Below are positions 1 to 8,355 of a DNA stretch of 30,852 bases, piece after piece. The first letter of the stretch is position 1, and every line of letters starts with the position of its first letter. Source of the stretch: Oscillospiraceae bacterium (lineage in GTDB: Bacteria > Bacillota > Clostridia > Oscillospirales > Oscillospiraceae); assembly GCA_012513005.1 (NCBI GenBank), contig JAAZCZ010000110.1, positions 1-30,852 on the forward strand, written 5' to 3'. The translations under genes were made by a program, and so were the position numbers. The notes under the pieces are model-generated. The model saw nothing but the letters and a program-made list of their open reading frames with translations, ran no database searches and was not told where the DNA came from.

Positions 1-5
1 AACAC

Positions 6-42
6 TGCAGGGCTTGCAAAATAGTGCCAGCCCTGCATTTTA
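6..42 (+). terminator. Hairpin, probable intrinsic terminator
   Basis: A 9-bp stem (TGCAGGGCT at 6-14 pairs with AGCCCTGCA at 29-37) is followed on the plus strand by TTTT and a second T-rich stretch. It lies downstream of the minus-strand PepSY gene and could also end a plus-strand gene that lies outside the window. The better T tract is on the plus strand. Confidence 0.55.
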
Positions 43-71
43 CGTCATTTTTGGATTTTTAAATGATATTA

Positions 72-392
72 TCAGTCCATGTCCTTTTCGGATTTGACTT
101 TTAAAATCTGACCTGTTACAGCATTGATCTGATACTCGTACTCCATGTTTCCGACTTCAAATTCGACTTCATAATATGTCGGTTTAATTAGGCTCTTTTC
201 AAGATCAACATGTAGATCTCTGACCTCGGCTTCAGTTACCCCCTGCTGCTTAAATGCAATTTCCTTAGCTGCCTCAGCTCCGATATATTTGCCTGTGCTG
301 CCAAGATAAAAGTGTCTGTATGCCAAGAACGCAGCTGCCGCTATCACTAGTACCAAAACAATAATTATTGCGATTTTTATGCCCTTTTTCAT
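72..392 (-). CDS. Small membrane-anchored PepSY-domain protein
   Basis: This is a 106-residue protein with a short basic N-terminus (MKKGIK), one hydrophobic segment at about residues 5-24, and an extracytoplasmic PepSY-like domain to the end. The domain shows the usual pattern of an alpha-helix (AAKEIAFKQQG) followed by strands ending in YEYQINAVTGQIL. PepSY domains are found in protease propeptides and small cell-surface proteins and are thought to modulate peptidases; the role of single-domain versions is not known. I chose the ATG at 390-392 because GGGAGG stands 8 nt before it; a GTG six codons upstream lies beyond that site. It is probably monocistronic: a hairpin at 497-528 separates it from the operon upstream, and a possible -10 (TATACT, 426-431 on the minus strand) lacks a clear -35. 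Confidence 0.85.
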   Translation of the reverse strand: MKKGIKIAIIIVLVLVIAAAAFLAYRHFYLGSTGKYIGAEAAKEIAFKQQGVTEAEVRDLHVDLEKSLIKPTYYEVEFEVGNMEYEYQINAVTGQILKVKSEKDMD

Positions 393-496
393 TTTTTGTT
401 CCTCCCTCACGCTGTTTGTGACCTAAGTATAGTCATGGAACATTAAGAGAGTATTAAATATATATAAAGAATAAAATGTTTTTTGCCTGATTAAAC

Positions 497-536
497 AGCA
501 AGAAACGGCATAAATGCCGTTTCCTGCTAATAATTT
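497..536. terminator. Bidirectional-looking hairpin after the htpG-PPC operon
   Basis: A 14-bp stem with one G-U pair (497-510 against 515-528, loop TAAA) sits just past the stop of the PPC-domain gene. T-rich sequence follows on both strands (AATTTTTT on the plus strand, GTTTAAT on the minus strand). It probably ends the minus-strand operon. Confidence 0.7.
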
Positions 537-550
537 TTTGCAAATAATTG

Positions 551-982
551 CTATTTATTAAAGTCGAATAGGTTTAGCCCGACATCATCGCTGTATGTTC
601 TGTCGACTATACCGTCAATAACGCTTATAACGATCTCAGCTGTTGCTGAAATCATAGCCTCTGAGAGGTGCCCACCGTGACATTCACCCGTTTCCGGGCT
701 GCCTACCACAGCGTGCAAATGCAGATATGGCTTTGTGTCCATCACGCTTAGGTTGCCCATTAATGAAGCTATTTCATAGTCGCAGCTGCAAAAGCGCTTT
801 TTGTGATAGGTTTTTGTGCCGATTTCAAAGACACCAAGTGTTGCATCATTTGTTGCACCTATGCCGCTCACCGACGCAAGCTTGATGTTTTCTTTTTCCG
901 CGAGTTTAAGTACAGAGCTAATCAGCTCTTCTCCTACATTTAGTCTTAAAACTATGTGGTTATTAAATCTCCTGTATTCCAT
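551..982 (-). CDS. PPC/DUF296-domain protein
   Basis: This 143-residue protein is a stand-alone PPC (plant and prokaryote conserved, DUF296) domain. In plants this domain is attached to AT-hook DNA-binding proteins; bacterial single-domain forms are small trimeric proteins of unsettled function. The family pattern is visible as GIGATNDATLG near residues 40-50 and the histidine-rich block HLHAVVG...CHGGHL with H88, H90, H102 and H105, which could bind a metal. AAAGGAG lies 8 nt before the ATG. The gap to the metG stop is only 25 bp, so it is almost certainly the last gene of the htpG operon. No AT-hook or signal peptide is present. Confidence 0.9.
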   Translation of the reverse strand: MEYRRFNNHIVLRLNVGEELISSVLKLAEKENIKLASVSGIGATNDATLGVFEIGTKTYHKKRFCSCDYEIASLMGNLSVMDTKPYLHLHAVVGSPETGECHGGHLSEAMISATAEIVISVIDGIVDRTYSDDVGLNLFDFNK

Positions 983-1007
983 TCACCGTGCTCCTTTCCA
1001 AGATACT

Positions 1008-2975
1008 TTAGCAGAGCTTTGCTCCTGCCGGTATTTTATCGTCTACTATTATTAAATTTAGCTTTTCTTCTCCGTTTTCACTGTGTACTGCTGAAATCAG
1101 CATACCGTTTGACTCTGTGCCCATCATTTTTCTGGGAGGAAGATTGACTATTGCAAGCAGAGTCTTGCCTACTAAGCTCTCGGGAGAATAGAATTTGGCG
1201 ATTCCGGATAAGATCTGTCTCGGATTTCCTGTTCCGTCATCCAATGTGAATTTTAGAAGCTTATCACTCTTTTTTACTTTTTCGCAGGATATAACCTTAA
1301 CTGCTCTGTAATCTGATTTTAAGAATGTTTCAAATTCAACAAATTCTTCAGTATAGGGCTCGGTTATTATTTCCGGCGCAGCTTCCTGCCTCATAGACTC
1401 AGCAAACTTTTCAAGCTCAATAAGCTCTTTTTGTACGTCAATTCTGGGAAACAGAGTATCTCCCTTCCTAACGCTGACCTTTGCATCCAAGATTCCCCAT
1501 ACGCCCAAATTATCCCAAGTAAGTTCAGAAGGCTTAGCCCCGATTTGCTCAAATGCCTTCTCGCAGCTATCGGGAATGAAGGGGCGAAGCAGTGAAAGAC
1601 AAATTCTCAAAGTTTCAAGCAGATTATAAAGTACCGATGCCAGTCTGGGATTGTTTTCCTCTGATTTTGCGAGTACCCAAGGGCTTGTTTCGTCTATATA
1701 TTTATTTGCGCGGGATATGTGCTTTAAAACAAGAATCAGTGCATCCTGAGTGTGGTAGCTGTCCATCAGCTCTTTATACTTATCCCTTAAAGTTGATGCA
1801 GGATTAATAACTTCAAGGTCAATTTCCTCAAATTTGCGCTCTTCCGGAAGTGTGCCTCCGAAGTATTTTATTACCATCGCAACTGTTCTTGAAAGTAGGT
1901 TTCCAAGGTCATTTGCCAGGTCTGAATTTATCCTTAATATGAGAAGCTCGTTAGAATAGTTTCCGTCTGAGCCAAGGGGAAATTCACGCATTAAGAAGTA
2001 TCTGAGTGCATCAACTCCGAATCGCTCTGCCAAGATATAAGGGTCAACAACATTGCCCTTAGACTTGGACATTTTGCCGCCTCCCAAAAGGAGCCAGCCA
2101 TGTCCGTAAACCTTTTTGGGAACCTGCTCACCCACGCTCATCAGCATTGCAGGCCAAATTATTGAGTGAAATCTCACTATCTCTTTTCCGACCATGTGCA
2201 CATCTGCCGGCCAGTATTTCTCGTAGCCGTCTCGATCTTCATTTTGATAGCCAAGGGCTGTCATATAGTTAAACAGAGCATCCACCCAAACATAGACTAC
2301 ATGACCCTCATCAAAGTCTACGGGAACTCCCCATGTAAAGCTCGTTCTGGAAACACAAAGATCCTCTAGCCCCGGGTCTATGAAGTTTTTAATCATCTCG
2401 TTTACTCTGGATGCCGGCTCTAGGAATTCTCCGCCAAGTAAAAGCTCTCTGATTTTGTCTGCGTATTTGGACAGGCGGAAGAAATAGGCTTCCTCCTCAT
2501 AGTACTGGACAGATCTTCCGCAATCCGGGCAGTTTCCCTCTTTGAGCTGGTTTTCTGTCCAGAAGCTCTCGCAGGGTTTGCAGTACATACCTGCATATTT
2601 GCCCTTGTATATATCGCCGTTGTCGTACATCTTTTTGAAAATTCTCTGTACGGCTTTGACATGATAATCGTCTGTTGTTCTTATAAAGCGGTCGTTAGAA
2701 ATATTCATGAGCTGCCAAAGGTCTTTTATCCCCTTTGTACCTTCAACGATGCCGTCTACAAATTCTTTGGGAGATACTCCGGCCTCTATTGCTTTTTCTT
2801 CAATTTTTTGACCGTGCTCGTCAGTTCCGGTTAGAAACATCACATCGTATCCGCACATCCTTTTGTATCTGGCAATGGTGTCTGTTGCCACTGTGCAATA
2901 GGTGTGTCCTATGTGAAGCTTATCCGAAGGATAATATATAGGCGTTGTTATGTAGAAGGTATCTCTGCTCTGCAT
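1008..2975 (-). CDS. metG: Methionine--tRNA ligase
   Basis: MetG charges tRNA-Met with methionine using ATP. The 655-residue protein has the class I signatures HIGH (residues 21-24) and KMSKS (301-305), and a zinc knuckle with two Cys-x2-Cys pairs (CKPC and CPDC) around residues 130-155. An anticodon-binding helical domain follows, and the last ~110 residues form an EMAP-II/Trbp111-like tRNA-binding domain (VKVISCEKVKKSDKLLKF, and further on SGIAKFY). This is the long form common in Firmicutes. AGGAGA lies about 8 nt before the ATG. The gene lies 39 bp after the VanW-domain gene and 25 bp before the PPC gene with no terminator or T-box leader, so expression appears to depend on the operon promoter. 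Confidence 0.98.
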   Translation of the reverse strand: MQSRDTFYITTPIYYPSDKLHIGHTYCTVATDTIARYKRMCGYDVMFLTGTDEHGQKIEEKAIEAGVSPKEFVDGIVEGTKGIKDLWQLMNISNDRFIRTTDDYHVKAVQRIFKKMYDNGDIYKGKYAGMYCKPCESFWTENQLKEGNCPDCGRSVQYYEEEAYFFRLSKYADKIRELLLGGEFLEPASRVNEMIKNFIDPGLEDLCVSRTSFTWGVPVDFDEGHVVYVWVDALFNYMTALGYQNEDRDGYEKYWPADVHMVGKEIVRFHSIIWPAMLMSVGEQVPKKVYGHGWLLLGGGKMSKSKGNVVDPYILAERFGVDALRYFLMREFPLGSDGNYSNELLILRINSDLANDLGNLLSRTVAMVIKYFGGTLPEERKFEEIDLEVINPASTLRDKYKELMDSYHTQDALILVLKHISRANKYIDETSPWVLAKSEENNPRLASVLYNLLETLRICLSLLRPFIPDSCEKAFEQIGAKPSELTWDNLGVWGILDAKVSVRKGDTLFPRIDVQKELIELEKFAESMRQEAAPEIITEPYTEEFVEFETFLKSDYRAVKVISCEKVKKSDKLLKFTLDDGTGNPRQILSGIAKFYSPESLVGKTLLAIVNLPPRKMMGTESNGMLISAVHSENGEEKLNLIIVDDKIPAGAKLC

Positions 2976-3014
2976 TTCTAATCTCCTGTAATTAATATAT
3001 TTTGACCTGAAAAT

Positions 3015-4895
3015 TTACGGCTCCGGCGGTGCCTCAGGTTCTGTAGTCGGTGGCGCTACTGTTGGTTCGGGAGCTGCGGTCGGGTGCGGAGGGGCTTCTG
3101 TCGGTGATGGAGAGGGCTCCGGATATTTAATATCCTCTTTGTGGTAGTAGTATGTGCTGTTAGCTTCCCTCGTTTTGCTGATTAGTTTGTCATCCTTATC
3201 ATAGATGTTTCTGAATGTTGCAGCTTTAAATCCGGTTGCAACCTCGGGGTATTCTTCGTCTGTATATATAAGCCAAGTTCCGAATGTGACTTTTACATAG
3301 GTGCCGTCTTCGTTGGTGCCTAAAATATTTATGGTCATATTCTTTTCTTCTTCGTTAACCGTTGCCTCTATTTTTATGGGGAAGTTTCTGTTGTTTGTAA
3401 ACTTAAAGTCGGGCTTTCCCCAGCTCACTGTTGCATCCATTCCGGGCGGCAAATATGCAACGCTGAAATGGTGGCATGTTCTGTCGTTTATTTCGAGGTT
3501 AGACAGCAGTGAAGTGTAATATAGAGATGATGATACCTGGCAAATTCCTCCGCCCACTTCCTGAACCACCTCGCCACCGCTGTAAGCACCGGCGTACTTA
3601 TAGCCTCGCTCCTGTGTTCTCTTGCCAAGCGCAGCATTATAAGAAAACTGTTCACCTGGGTATAAAATCTTGTTGTTAAGTGCGGCACATGCAAGCTTGA
3701 CATTGTTTATTCTGTTTGAAGAGCTGCCTAAAAGTGTTGTTGTTGCTGTGCCGAGTACATCCCTATAGAAGCTTTTTTCTATCTCCTCAGTTGTAACCTT
3801 AGGCTCTGTTCTGACTATATCAATAGTAATAGTCTCGCCGCTCGCAGCTGCATTCCAAAGCTTAAGTGCCTTGTCTTTATCAAAGTCAACACCCACAACA
3901 GACTTCACTACTTCTCTTGTGTTCTTGTCGTAGTAGGCATCTTTGACCTCGGCATAAATTGAAGCATGAATTTCATCTAAGTTGAGTTCTGCCTCTCCCT
4001 CAATTTTGGGAACATACTTATATTCTCCGTAGTCACGGTTTTTGAAGCGGTCATAGAGAGTGTCTAAAATGAGTTTTCTATCAAAGTCGGCAGATTTTGC
4101 TCCCTTGATTATCATTATCTGCTTTTCGCTTATGTCCATGCCGTTTTCGGTCAGTTTTTTATCAAGCTCATCCAGAACCGGTTTTAGAATATTTTCTAAT
4201 TTTGTTCTGCTGGGGGATAAATCTGTAACAAGGTTTACAGGACTAATCTTAGCTTTTATATAATCCATTAGGTTTGAGTAGATATTGCCTTTATGGCCAT
4301 ATGAAAATGCTGCTGTTGCGGCTGATTCTGAAGTTAAATTAGCGCTCGCCTGCAAAGCTGTAATATCAAGTTCTTTTTCGAGCGGAAGTTTGACATTAAT
4401 TACAGAGTCATGGTCTATTTTATCTAAACCCTGTATTTTAAGCTTCTCTTTTGCTTCATCATAGCTAAGCCCGCTGACATTTACGCCCTCGACAGACACG
4501 TTGGGCAAAACTGTGTCTGTTTTTGTTATGTAATATGCAAAGCCTGAAACCCCGCCAAATAAAAAAGCAACGAAAATAAGTAGTATAATTGCAACTTTTA
4601 TCCCTTTCGAGAGTTTCTTTTTCTTTTTCTCAGGCAAAATTTCCGGTTCTTCTGACGCTTCCTTTGCCTCAGCTTTGATTTCTGAAGGCGTTTCTGTTGC
4701 AGCAGGTTCTGCAGCTACTTTTGCATCCTGCGCTATTTCGGCTTTTTTAAGCGCATTTTCTTCCTCCGGCGAAAGCTCTAAGAGACTCTCGTCAGAAAGA
4801 ATTTCCTGAAGATCAGCGTCCTCTTGGGTAACTGCGTTATCCAAGGACAAATTCTCATCTTCGCCTTTCTTTTTACTTTTGCCAAACCATTTCAT
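3015..4895 (-). CDS. VanW-domain cell-envelope protein
   Basis: This 626-residue protein begins with an acidic, Ala/Glu-rich cytoplasmic segment (residues 1-90) and a Lys-rich stop-transfer patch. A transmembrane helix at about 99-123 follows, then a large external part. The external part starts with a putative peptidoglycan-binding-like region (VSVEGVNVSGLSYDEAKEKL) and continues into a VanW domain with the conserved blocks FSYNAALGKRT and GGGICQVSSSLY near residue 445. The last ~40 residues are a Pro/Thr/Glu-rich tail that could span or lie in the wall. VanW domains occur in glycopeptide-resistance clusters and in many unlinked proteins; their biochemical role is unknown. No resistance genes are nearby, so this is not evidence of vancomycin resistance. 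Only 9 bp separate it from the hemW stop and its ribosome binding site is weak, suggesting coupling. Confidence 0.9.
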   Translation of the reverse strand: MKWFGKSKKKGEDENLSLDNAVTQEDADLQEILSDESLLELSPEEENALKKAEIAQDAKVAAEPAATETPSEIKAEAKEASEEPEILPEKKKKKLSKGIKVAIILLIFVAFLFGGVSGFAYYITKTDTVLPNVSVEGVNVSGLSYDEAKEKLKIQGLDKIDHDSVINVKLPLEKELDITALQASANLTSESAATAAFSYGHKGNIYSNLMDYIKAKISPVNLVTDLSPSRTKLENILKPVLDELDKKLTENGMDISEKQIMIIKGAKSADFDRKLILDTLYDRFKNRDYGEYKYVPKIEGEAELNLDEIHASIYAEVKDAYYDKNTREVVKSVVGVDFDKDKALKLWNAAASGETITIDIVRTEPKVTTEEIEKSFYRDVLGTATTTLLGSSSNRINNVKLACAALNNKILYPGEQFSYNAALGKRTQERGYKYAGAYSGGEVVQEVGGGICQVSSSLYYTSLLSNLEINDRTCHHFSVAYLPPGMDATVSWGKPDFKFTNNRNFPIKIEATVNEEEKNMTINILGTNEDGTYVKVTFGTWLIYTDEEYPEVATGFKAATFRNIYDKDDKLISKTREANSTYYYHKEDIKYPEPSPSPTEAPPHPTAAPEPTVAPPTTEPEAPPEP

Positions 4896-4904
4896 ATAAA
4901 ATAC

Positions 4905-6170
4905 CTACACCAAATTCTGTCGTTTTTTTGTATATGCTTCCGTGAATTTTTCATCGTCTCCGAGCGGAAGTTCAATTTTCTCTTCAGAGTCGAATGCTTT
5001 TTGCATCCACGGGTTAATTGCCACTCTTGTTCCCGCCTGCGCCTCGAGCAGTGCATTAATCAGCAGATTCGAAAGCAAAAATCCGGAGGAGTTAAATCTC
5101 CATCTGTCCTCGACTTTATATGCCCATCCCTTTTCTTCAAACTCTATGAGCACCTTTTCAATTGGCGCAAAGTCCCCGCGGTATAGCTCATAATACTCCG
5201 ATGCTGAAATACCTTTTGTTGTTCTCATGCCGAGCATAATGTATTCGGAGGTGCGCTCTAAGGGCGTTATCTGCTCATATTCCTCTACTATTGCGCTCTC
5301 TCCCAATACACCGCAAATGTAAGCGTCTGCGTCCTTAACATAGCTAAATCTTGTGCCGCCCATGCTCGAATGTGCGCCTGCACCAAAGCCTAAGTAGTCT
5401 TTTAGTCTCCAATACCTTAGATTGTGCTGAGACTCAAATCCGCTTATTGCAAAGTTTGAAATCTCATATTGCTTGTAGCCGTAATGCTCGAGATAGTCAA
5501 CAGTGTAGAGGTACATGTCTGCCTGCTCATCATCATTAGGCAAGAAGGGTGAGCCCTTGTATTTATACATGGGTGTGCCTTTTTCTAAAGTCAGTGCGTA
5601 GCAGGAAAGGTGCTCGGGTCTAAGTTCCAGCGCCCGTGCCAACGTCTCTGCCCAGTCTGATTTTGTCTGGCTGGGCAGACCGTAGATTAGGTCTATGCTG
5701 ATATTATCAAAGCCGGCTTCTCTTGCATTGCGCATTGCGTTTTGAACCTGAATCCAATTGTGGCGGCGACCGATTATTTTTAGAATGTCATTATTGGCAG
5801 ACTGGACACCCAAAGAGATTCTGTTTACTCCCTCCTTGCGTAGGCGGGCTAAGCCCTTTGGGTGTGCACTGTCCGGATTGACTTCGACTGTTATTTCAGC
5901 GTCTTTAAGTAGTCTGCCGCTGGATTTTACTTCATTTAAAAGTTCGCAAAGCCGCTCGGCTCCGTAGTAGCTTGGGGTGCCTCCCCCGAAATAGACTGTG
6001 TCTATGCTGTATAACTTCATTGCAGGAAAGGATTCTCTGACATGCTCTAAAAGTGCATCCTGATATTTCGGCATAAGCCTATCACATCCCGTCAGTGAAT
6101 AAAAATCACAGTACCCGCATTTAGAGGCACAAAACGGAATATGAAAGTATATACCGAGCGAGTTTCCCAT
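4905..6170 (-). CDS. hemW: HemW, radical SAM heme chaperone
   Basis: HemW-type proteins bind heme and deliver it to target proteins; they were formerly annotated as oxygen-independent coproporphyrinogen oxidases. The 421-residue protein has the radical-SAM CX3CX2C cluster at Cys14, Cys18 and Cys21 followed by Asp-Phe. HemN has a further Cys at the position of this Phe, which supports HemW over HemN. GGGTPS follows in the SAM-binding region, and the C-terminal third resembles the HemN C-terminal domain. AGGAGA precedes the ATG. It is the second gene of the htpG operon, 38 bp after htpG. No other heme biosynthesis gene is in the window. Confidence 0.93.
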   Translation of the reverse strand: MGNSLGIYFHIPFCASKCGYCDFYSLTGCDRLMPKYQDALLEHVRESFPAMKLYSIDTVYFGGGTPSYYGAERLCELLNEVKSSGRLLKDAEITVEVNPDSAHPKGLARLRKEGVNRISLGVQSANNDILKIIGRRHNWIQVQNAMRNAREAGFDNISIDLIYGLPSQTKSDWAETLARALELRPEHLSCYALTLEKGTPMYKYKGSPFLPNDDEQADMYLYTVDYLEHYGYKQYEISNFAISGFESQHNLRYWRLKDYLGFGAGAHSSMGGTRFSYVKDADAYICGVLGESAIVEEYEQITPLERTSEYIMLGMRTTKGISASEYYELYRGDFAPIEKVLIEFEEKGWAYKVEDRWRFNSSGFLLSNLLINALLEAQAGTRVAINPWMQKAFDSEEKIELPLGDDEKFTEAYTKKRQNLV

Positions 6171-6208
6171 AACTTATCTCCTGCTTGTTTTAGCTAATTA
6201 ATTATGCC

Positions 6209-8125
6209 TTAGAACAGGCTGCAAACCGTTTCTGCAAATGTTGAGGGATCTTCAAGAGGCTCACCTGCAATTAAAAGTGCCTGTGAGTGATAGATCTGAG
6301 CGAGCTTTTTAGCTCTCTCTACATCGTTTTCGATAGCGTCTTGCAGCGCTTTAAACGAGGGGTGCTCTGAGTTTAGCTCCAAGACTCTCTCAGCCTTTGG
6401 TGCATCTAAGCCCAAATCCGGCATGCGTTTGAAGTATCGCTCCATTTCGAGAGTAACTGTGCCGTCTGTTGTCATGCAAACAGGAGCTGTGAGCAGCTTT
6501 CTGGAAAGACGCACGGCAGAAACCTTATCGCCGAGGGTCTCTTTAACAAAATCTAAGACATCCTTAAGCTCGTCTTGCTTTTTTGCTGTCTCTTCTTTTT
6601 CTTCCTCTGATTCAATGCCGAGGTCTTGTGTCACTATGTTGCAGAATTTCTTATCTGCATGAGAAATGAGCTTTTCAATAATAAACTCATCGACTTCTTC
6701 CGGAAGTCTTATTATTTCATAGCCCTTTGAGCGAACAAGCTCGCCCTGGGGAAGTTTTAGGATTTTTTCGATTGAGTCGCCCATAGCATAGTATATGAAA
6801 GGCTGCTCTGAGGGCATTGCATCTGTGTATTCTTTGAGAGTCTTCTTTGTGTCCACATCCGTCTCAAACAAAAGCAAGTCGCGCAGAGACTCTAAATCTT
6901 GCCCTGCTGTGGCAACTGCGCCGTAGCGAAGCTGTCTGCCGTAGTTGTCATAGAACTTCTCATACTTGGGTCTGTCGTTTTCCTGCATTTTGATAAGCTC
7001 GTTTTTGATGCGCTTATTTAGGTTCTGCGCAATAATTCTAAGCTGTCTGTCGTGCTGCAGGGTTTCTCTTGATATGTTAAGTGACAGATCGGGAGAATCT
7101 ACTATTCCTCTTACAAAATAGAAGCTCTCGGCAATGAGGTCAGGACATTTTTCCATTATCATTACACCTGAGCTATAAAGCTGCAGGCCGGGTTCATAGT
7201 CTGAGTGCATGAAGCTGAGAAGCTGTCTGCCCGGAATAAAGAGAAGTGCCTTATAAGAAACCTGACCCTCAGCATTGACTCTTATTACCGCAGCAGGCTC
7301 TTCTGAGTCGTGGAACTTTTCTTTATAAAACTCTATGCAGTCTTCATCTGAAACCTCTGTCTTGCTGCGCTGCCAAATAGGCACCATGCTGTTTAGAGTT
7401 TCTCTTTCGATTACTGTTGTCTTTTCCATGACAGGCTTGCCGTCTGCATCCTTTTCGCCGGTGTCACGGTAGTCGGGAACCTCTATATCCATCTGAATCG
7501 GCCATCTGATGTAGTTGGAATATTTCTTTATGAGGTGCATTACTTTCCAAAGCTGCAGGAAATCTGAGTAGTTCTCGCCTTCCTTGTCCGGCTTTACATG
7601 CATGATAACATCTGTGCCGACAGTGTCTTTGCTTGCTTTTGTGATAGTATACCCGTCTGAGCCCTCAGATTCCCACTGCCACGCCTCATCGGAGCCGTAG
7701 CGTTTTGATATGACTGTTACTTTATCTGAAATCAAAAATGAAGAATAGAAGCCTACGCCAAATTGGCCTATAATATCAACTGCCATTCCTTCTTTTGTTG
7801 TGTTGTCCAGCTCTTGTTTGAAGTCCATTGAGCCGCTCTTGGCTATGACTCCGAGGTTCTGTTCCATGTCGTCTTTTGACATTCCGATTCCGTTATCGGA
7901 GACCTTGATTATTCTTTCGTTAGGATCTAAGGACACAAAAATGTTGAAGTCTTCTTTGGACATTCCCACATTTTCGTCTGTTAAAGACAAAAAGCAAAGC
8001 TTATCGATGGCGTCTGATGCATTAGAGATTATTTCACGCAGGAAAATCTCCTTATGAGTGTATATTGAGTTGATCATCAGATCCAGCATTCTTTTTGATT
8101 CGGATTGAAACTGTTTCTTGCTCAT
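6209..8125 (-). CDS. htpG: Hsp90-family chaperone HtpG
   Basis: HtpG is the bacterial Hsp90, an ATP-driven dimeric cytosolic chaperone. The 638-residue protein has the full set of GHKL ATPase motifs in the first 130 residues: NASDAIDKL, DNGIGM and GQFGVGFYSSF. The middle domain carries the conserved segment LNISRETLQ, and a C-terminal dimerisation domain is present. Length is normal for the family. GGGGAG lies about 8 nt before the ATG. It is the first gene of a five-gene operon and has a strong sigma-A promoter at 8182-8210. Neither a CIRCE element nor a CtsR operator is visible upstream. Confidence 0.98.
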   Translation of the reverse strand: MSKKQFQSESKRMLDLMINSIYTHKEIFLREIISNASDAIDKLCFLSLTDENVGMSKEDFNIFVSLDPNERIIKVSDNGIGMSKDDMEQNLGVIAKSGSMDFKQELDNTTKEGMAVDIIGQFGVGFYSSFLISDKVTVISKRYGSDEAWQWESEGSDGYTITKASKDTVGTDVIMHVKPDKEGENYSDFLQLWKVMHLIKKYSNYIRWPIQMDIEVPDYRDTGEKDADGKPVMEKTTVIERETLNSMVPIWQRSKTEVSDEDCIEFYKEKFHDSEEPAAVIRVNAEGQVSYKALLFIPGRQLLSFMHSDYEPGLQLYSSGVMIMEKCPDLIAESFYFVRGIVDSPDLSLNISRETLQHDRQLRIIAQNLNKRIKNELIKMQENDRPKYEKFYDNYGRQLRYGAVATAGQDLESLRDLLLFETDVDTKKTLKEYTDAMPSEQPFIYYAMGDSIEKILKLPQGELVRSKGYEIIRLPEEVDEFIIEKLISHADKKFCNIVTQDLGIESEEEKEETAKKQDELKDVLDFVKETLGDKVSAVRLSRKLLTAPVCMTTDGTVTLEMERYFKRMPDLGLDAPKAERVLELNSEHPSFKALQDAIENDVERAKKLAQIYHSQALLIAGEPLEDPSTFAETVCSLF

Positions 8126-8151
8126 TCATTATCTCCCCATGTTTATTTTTT

Positions 8152-8165
8152 GTTGCAAATGCAAC
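8152..8165. promoter_or_regulatory. Inverted repeat in the htpG leader
   Basis: GTTGCA-AA-TGCAAC forms 6-bp arms with a 2-bp centre. It lies roughly +10 to +23 from the htpG start site predicted from the -10 box, a position suited to an operator. The match to a known operator is not recognised. Confidence 0.4.
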
Positions 8166-8181
8166 TTATTTGCAGTTAAAT

Positions 8182-8210
8182 ATATTACCACGCTTTTTAC
8201 TATTTAACAA
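8182..8210 (-). promoter_or_regulatory. Sigma-A promoter of the htpG operon
   Basis: On the minus strand TTGTTA (8205-8210) is followed by exactly 17 bp and TAATAT (8182-8187). The predicted start is near 8175, giving a leader of about 50 nt to the htpG ATG. Confidence 0.75.
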
Positions 8211-8289
8211 GCCAAAAGCCATTTGTTTTTACTTTATTAACTAATAGCAGGTTTTTGACAGTGCGCCTGTCTCAAAGAGCATATTTAGG

Positions 8290-8318
8290 TTGAATACGAA
8301 GCTCAGCTTGTATATAAT
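8290..8318 (+). promoter_or_regulatory. Sigma-A promoter of the AAA+/HAD operon
   Basis: TTGAAT (8290-8295), 17 bp, TATAAT (8313-8318). The predicted start near 8325 gives a 31-nt leader to the GTG at 8356. The -35 box lies on an in-frame TTG that would otherwise look like a start codon, which argues against that longer reading. Confidence 0.75.
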
Positions 8319-8355
8319 TGATTTTAATTTACGATGCAATTGCGAGGTGTTTTTA

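Noticed and set aside
2976..3014. T-box riboswitch before metG
   Set aside because: Only 39 bp separate metG from the gene upstream, too short for a T-box leader.
3015..4895. Vancomycin-resistance gene call for the VanW-domain protein
   Set aside because: No VanA/B-type ligase, VanH, VanX or VanRS is nearby, and VanW domains are common outside resistance clusters.
8290..8355. Longer N-terminus of the AAA+ protein from the TTG at 8290
   Set aside because: The TTG is the -35 box of a TTGAAT-17-TATAAT promoter, has no ribosome binding site, and the GTG at 8356 has GAGGTG at proper spacing.
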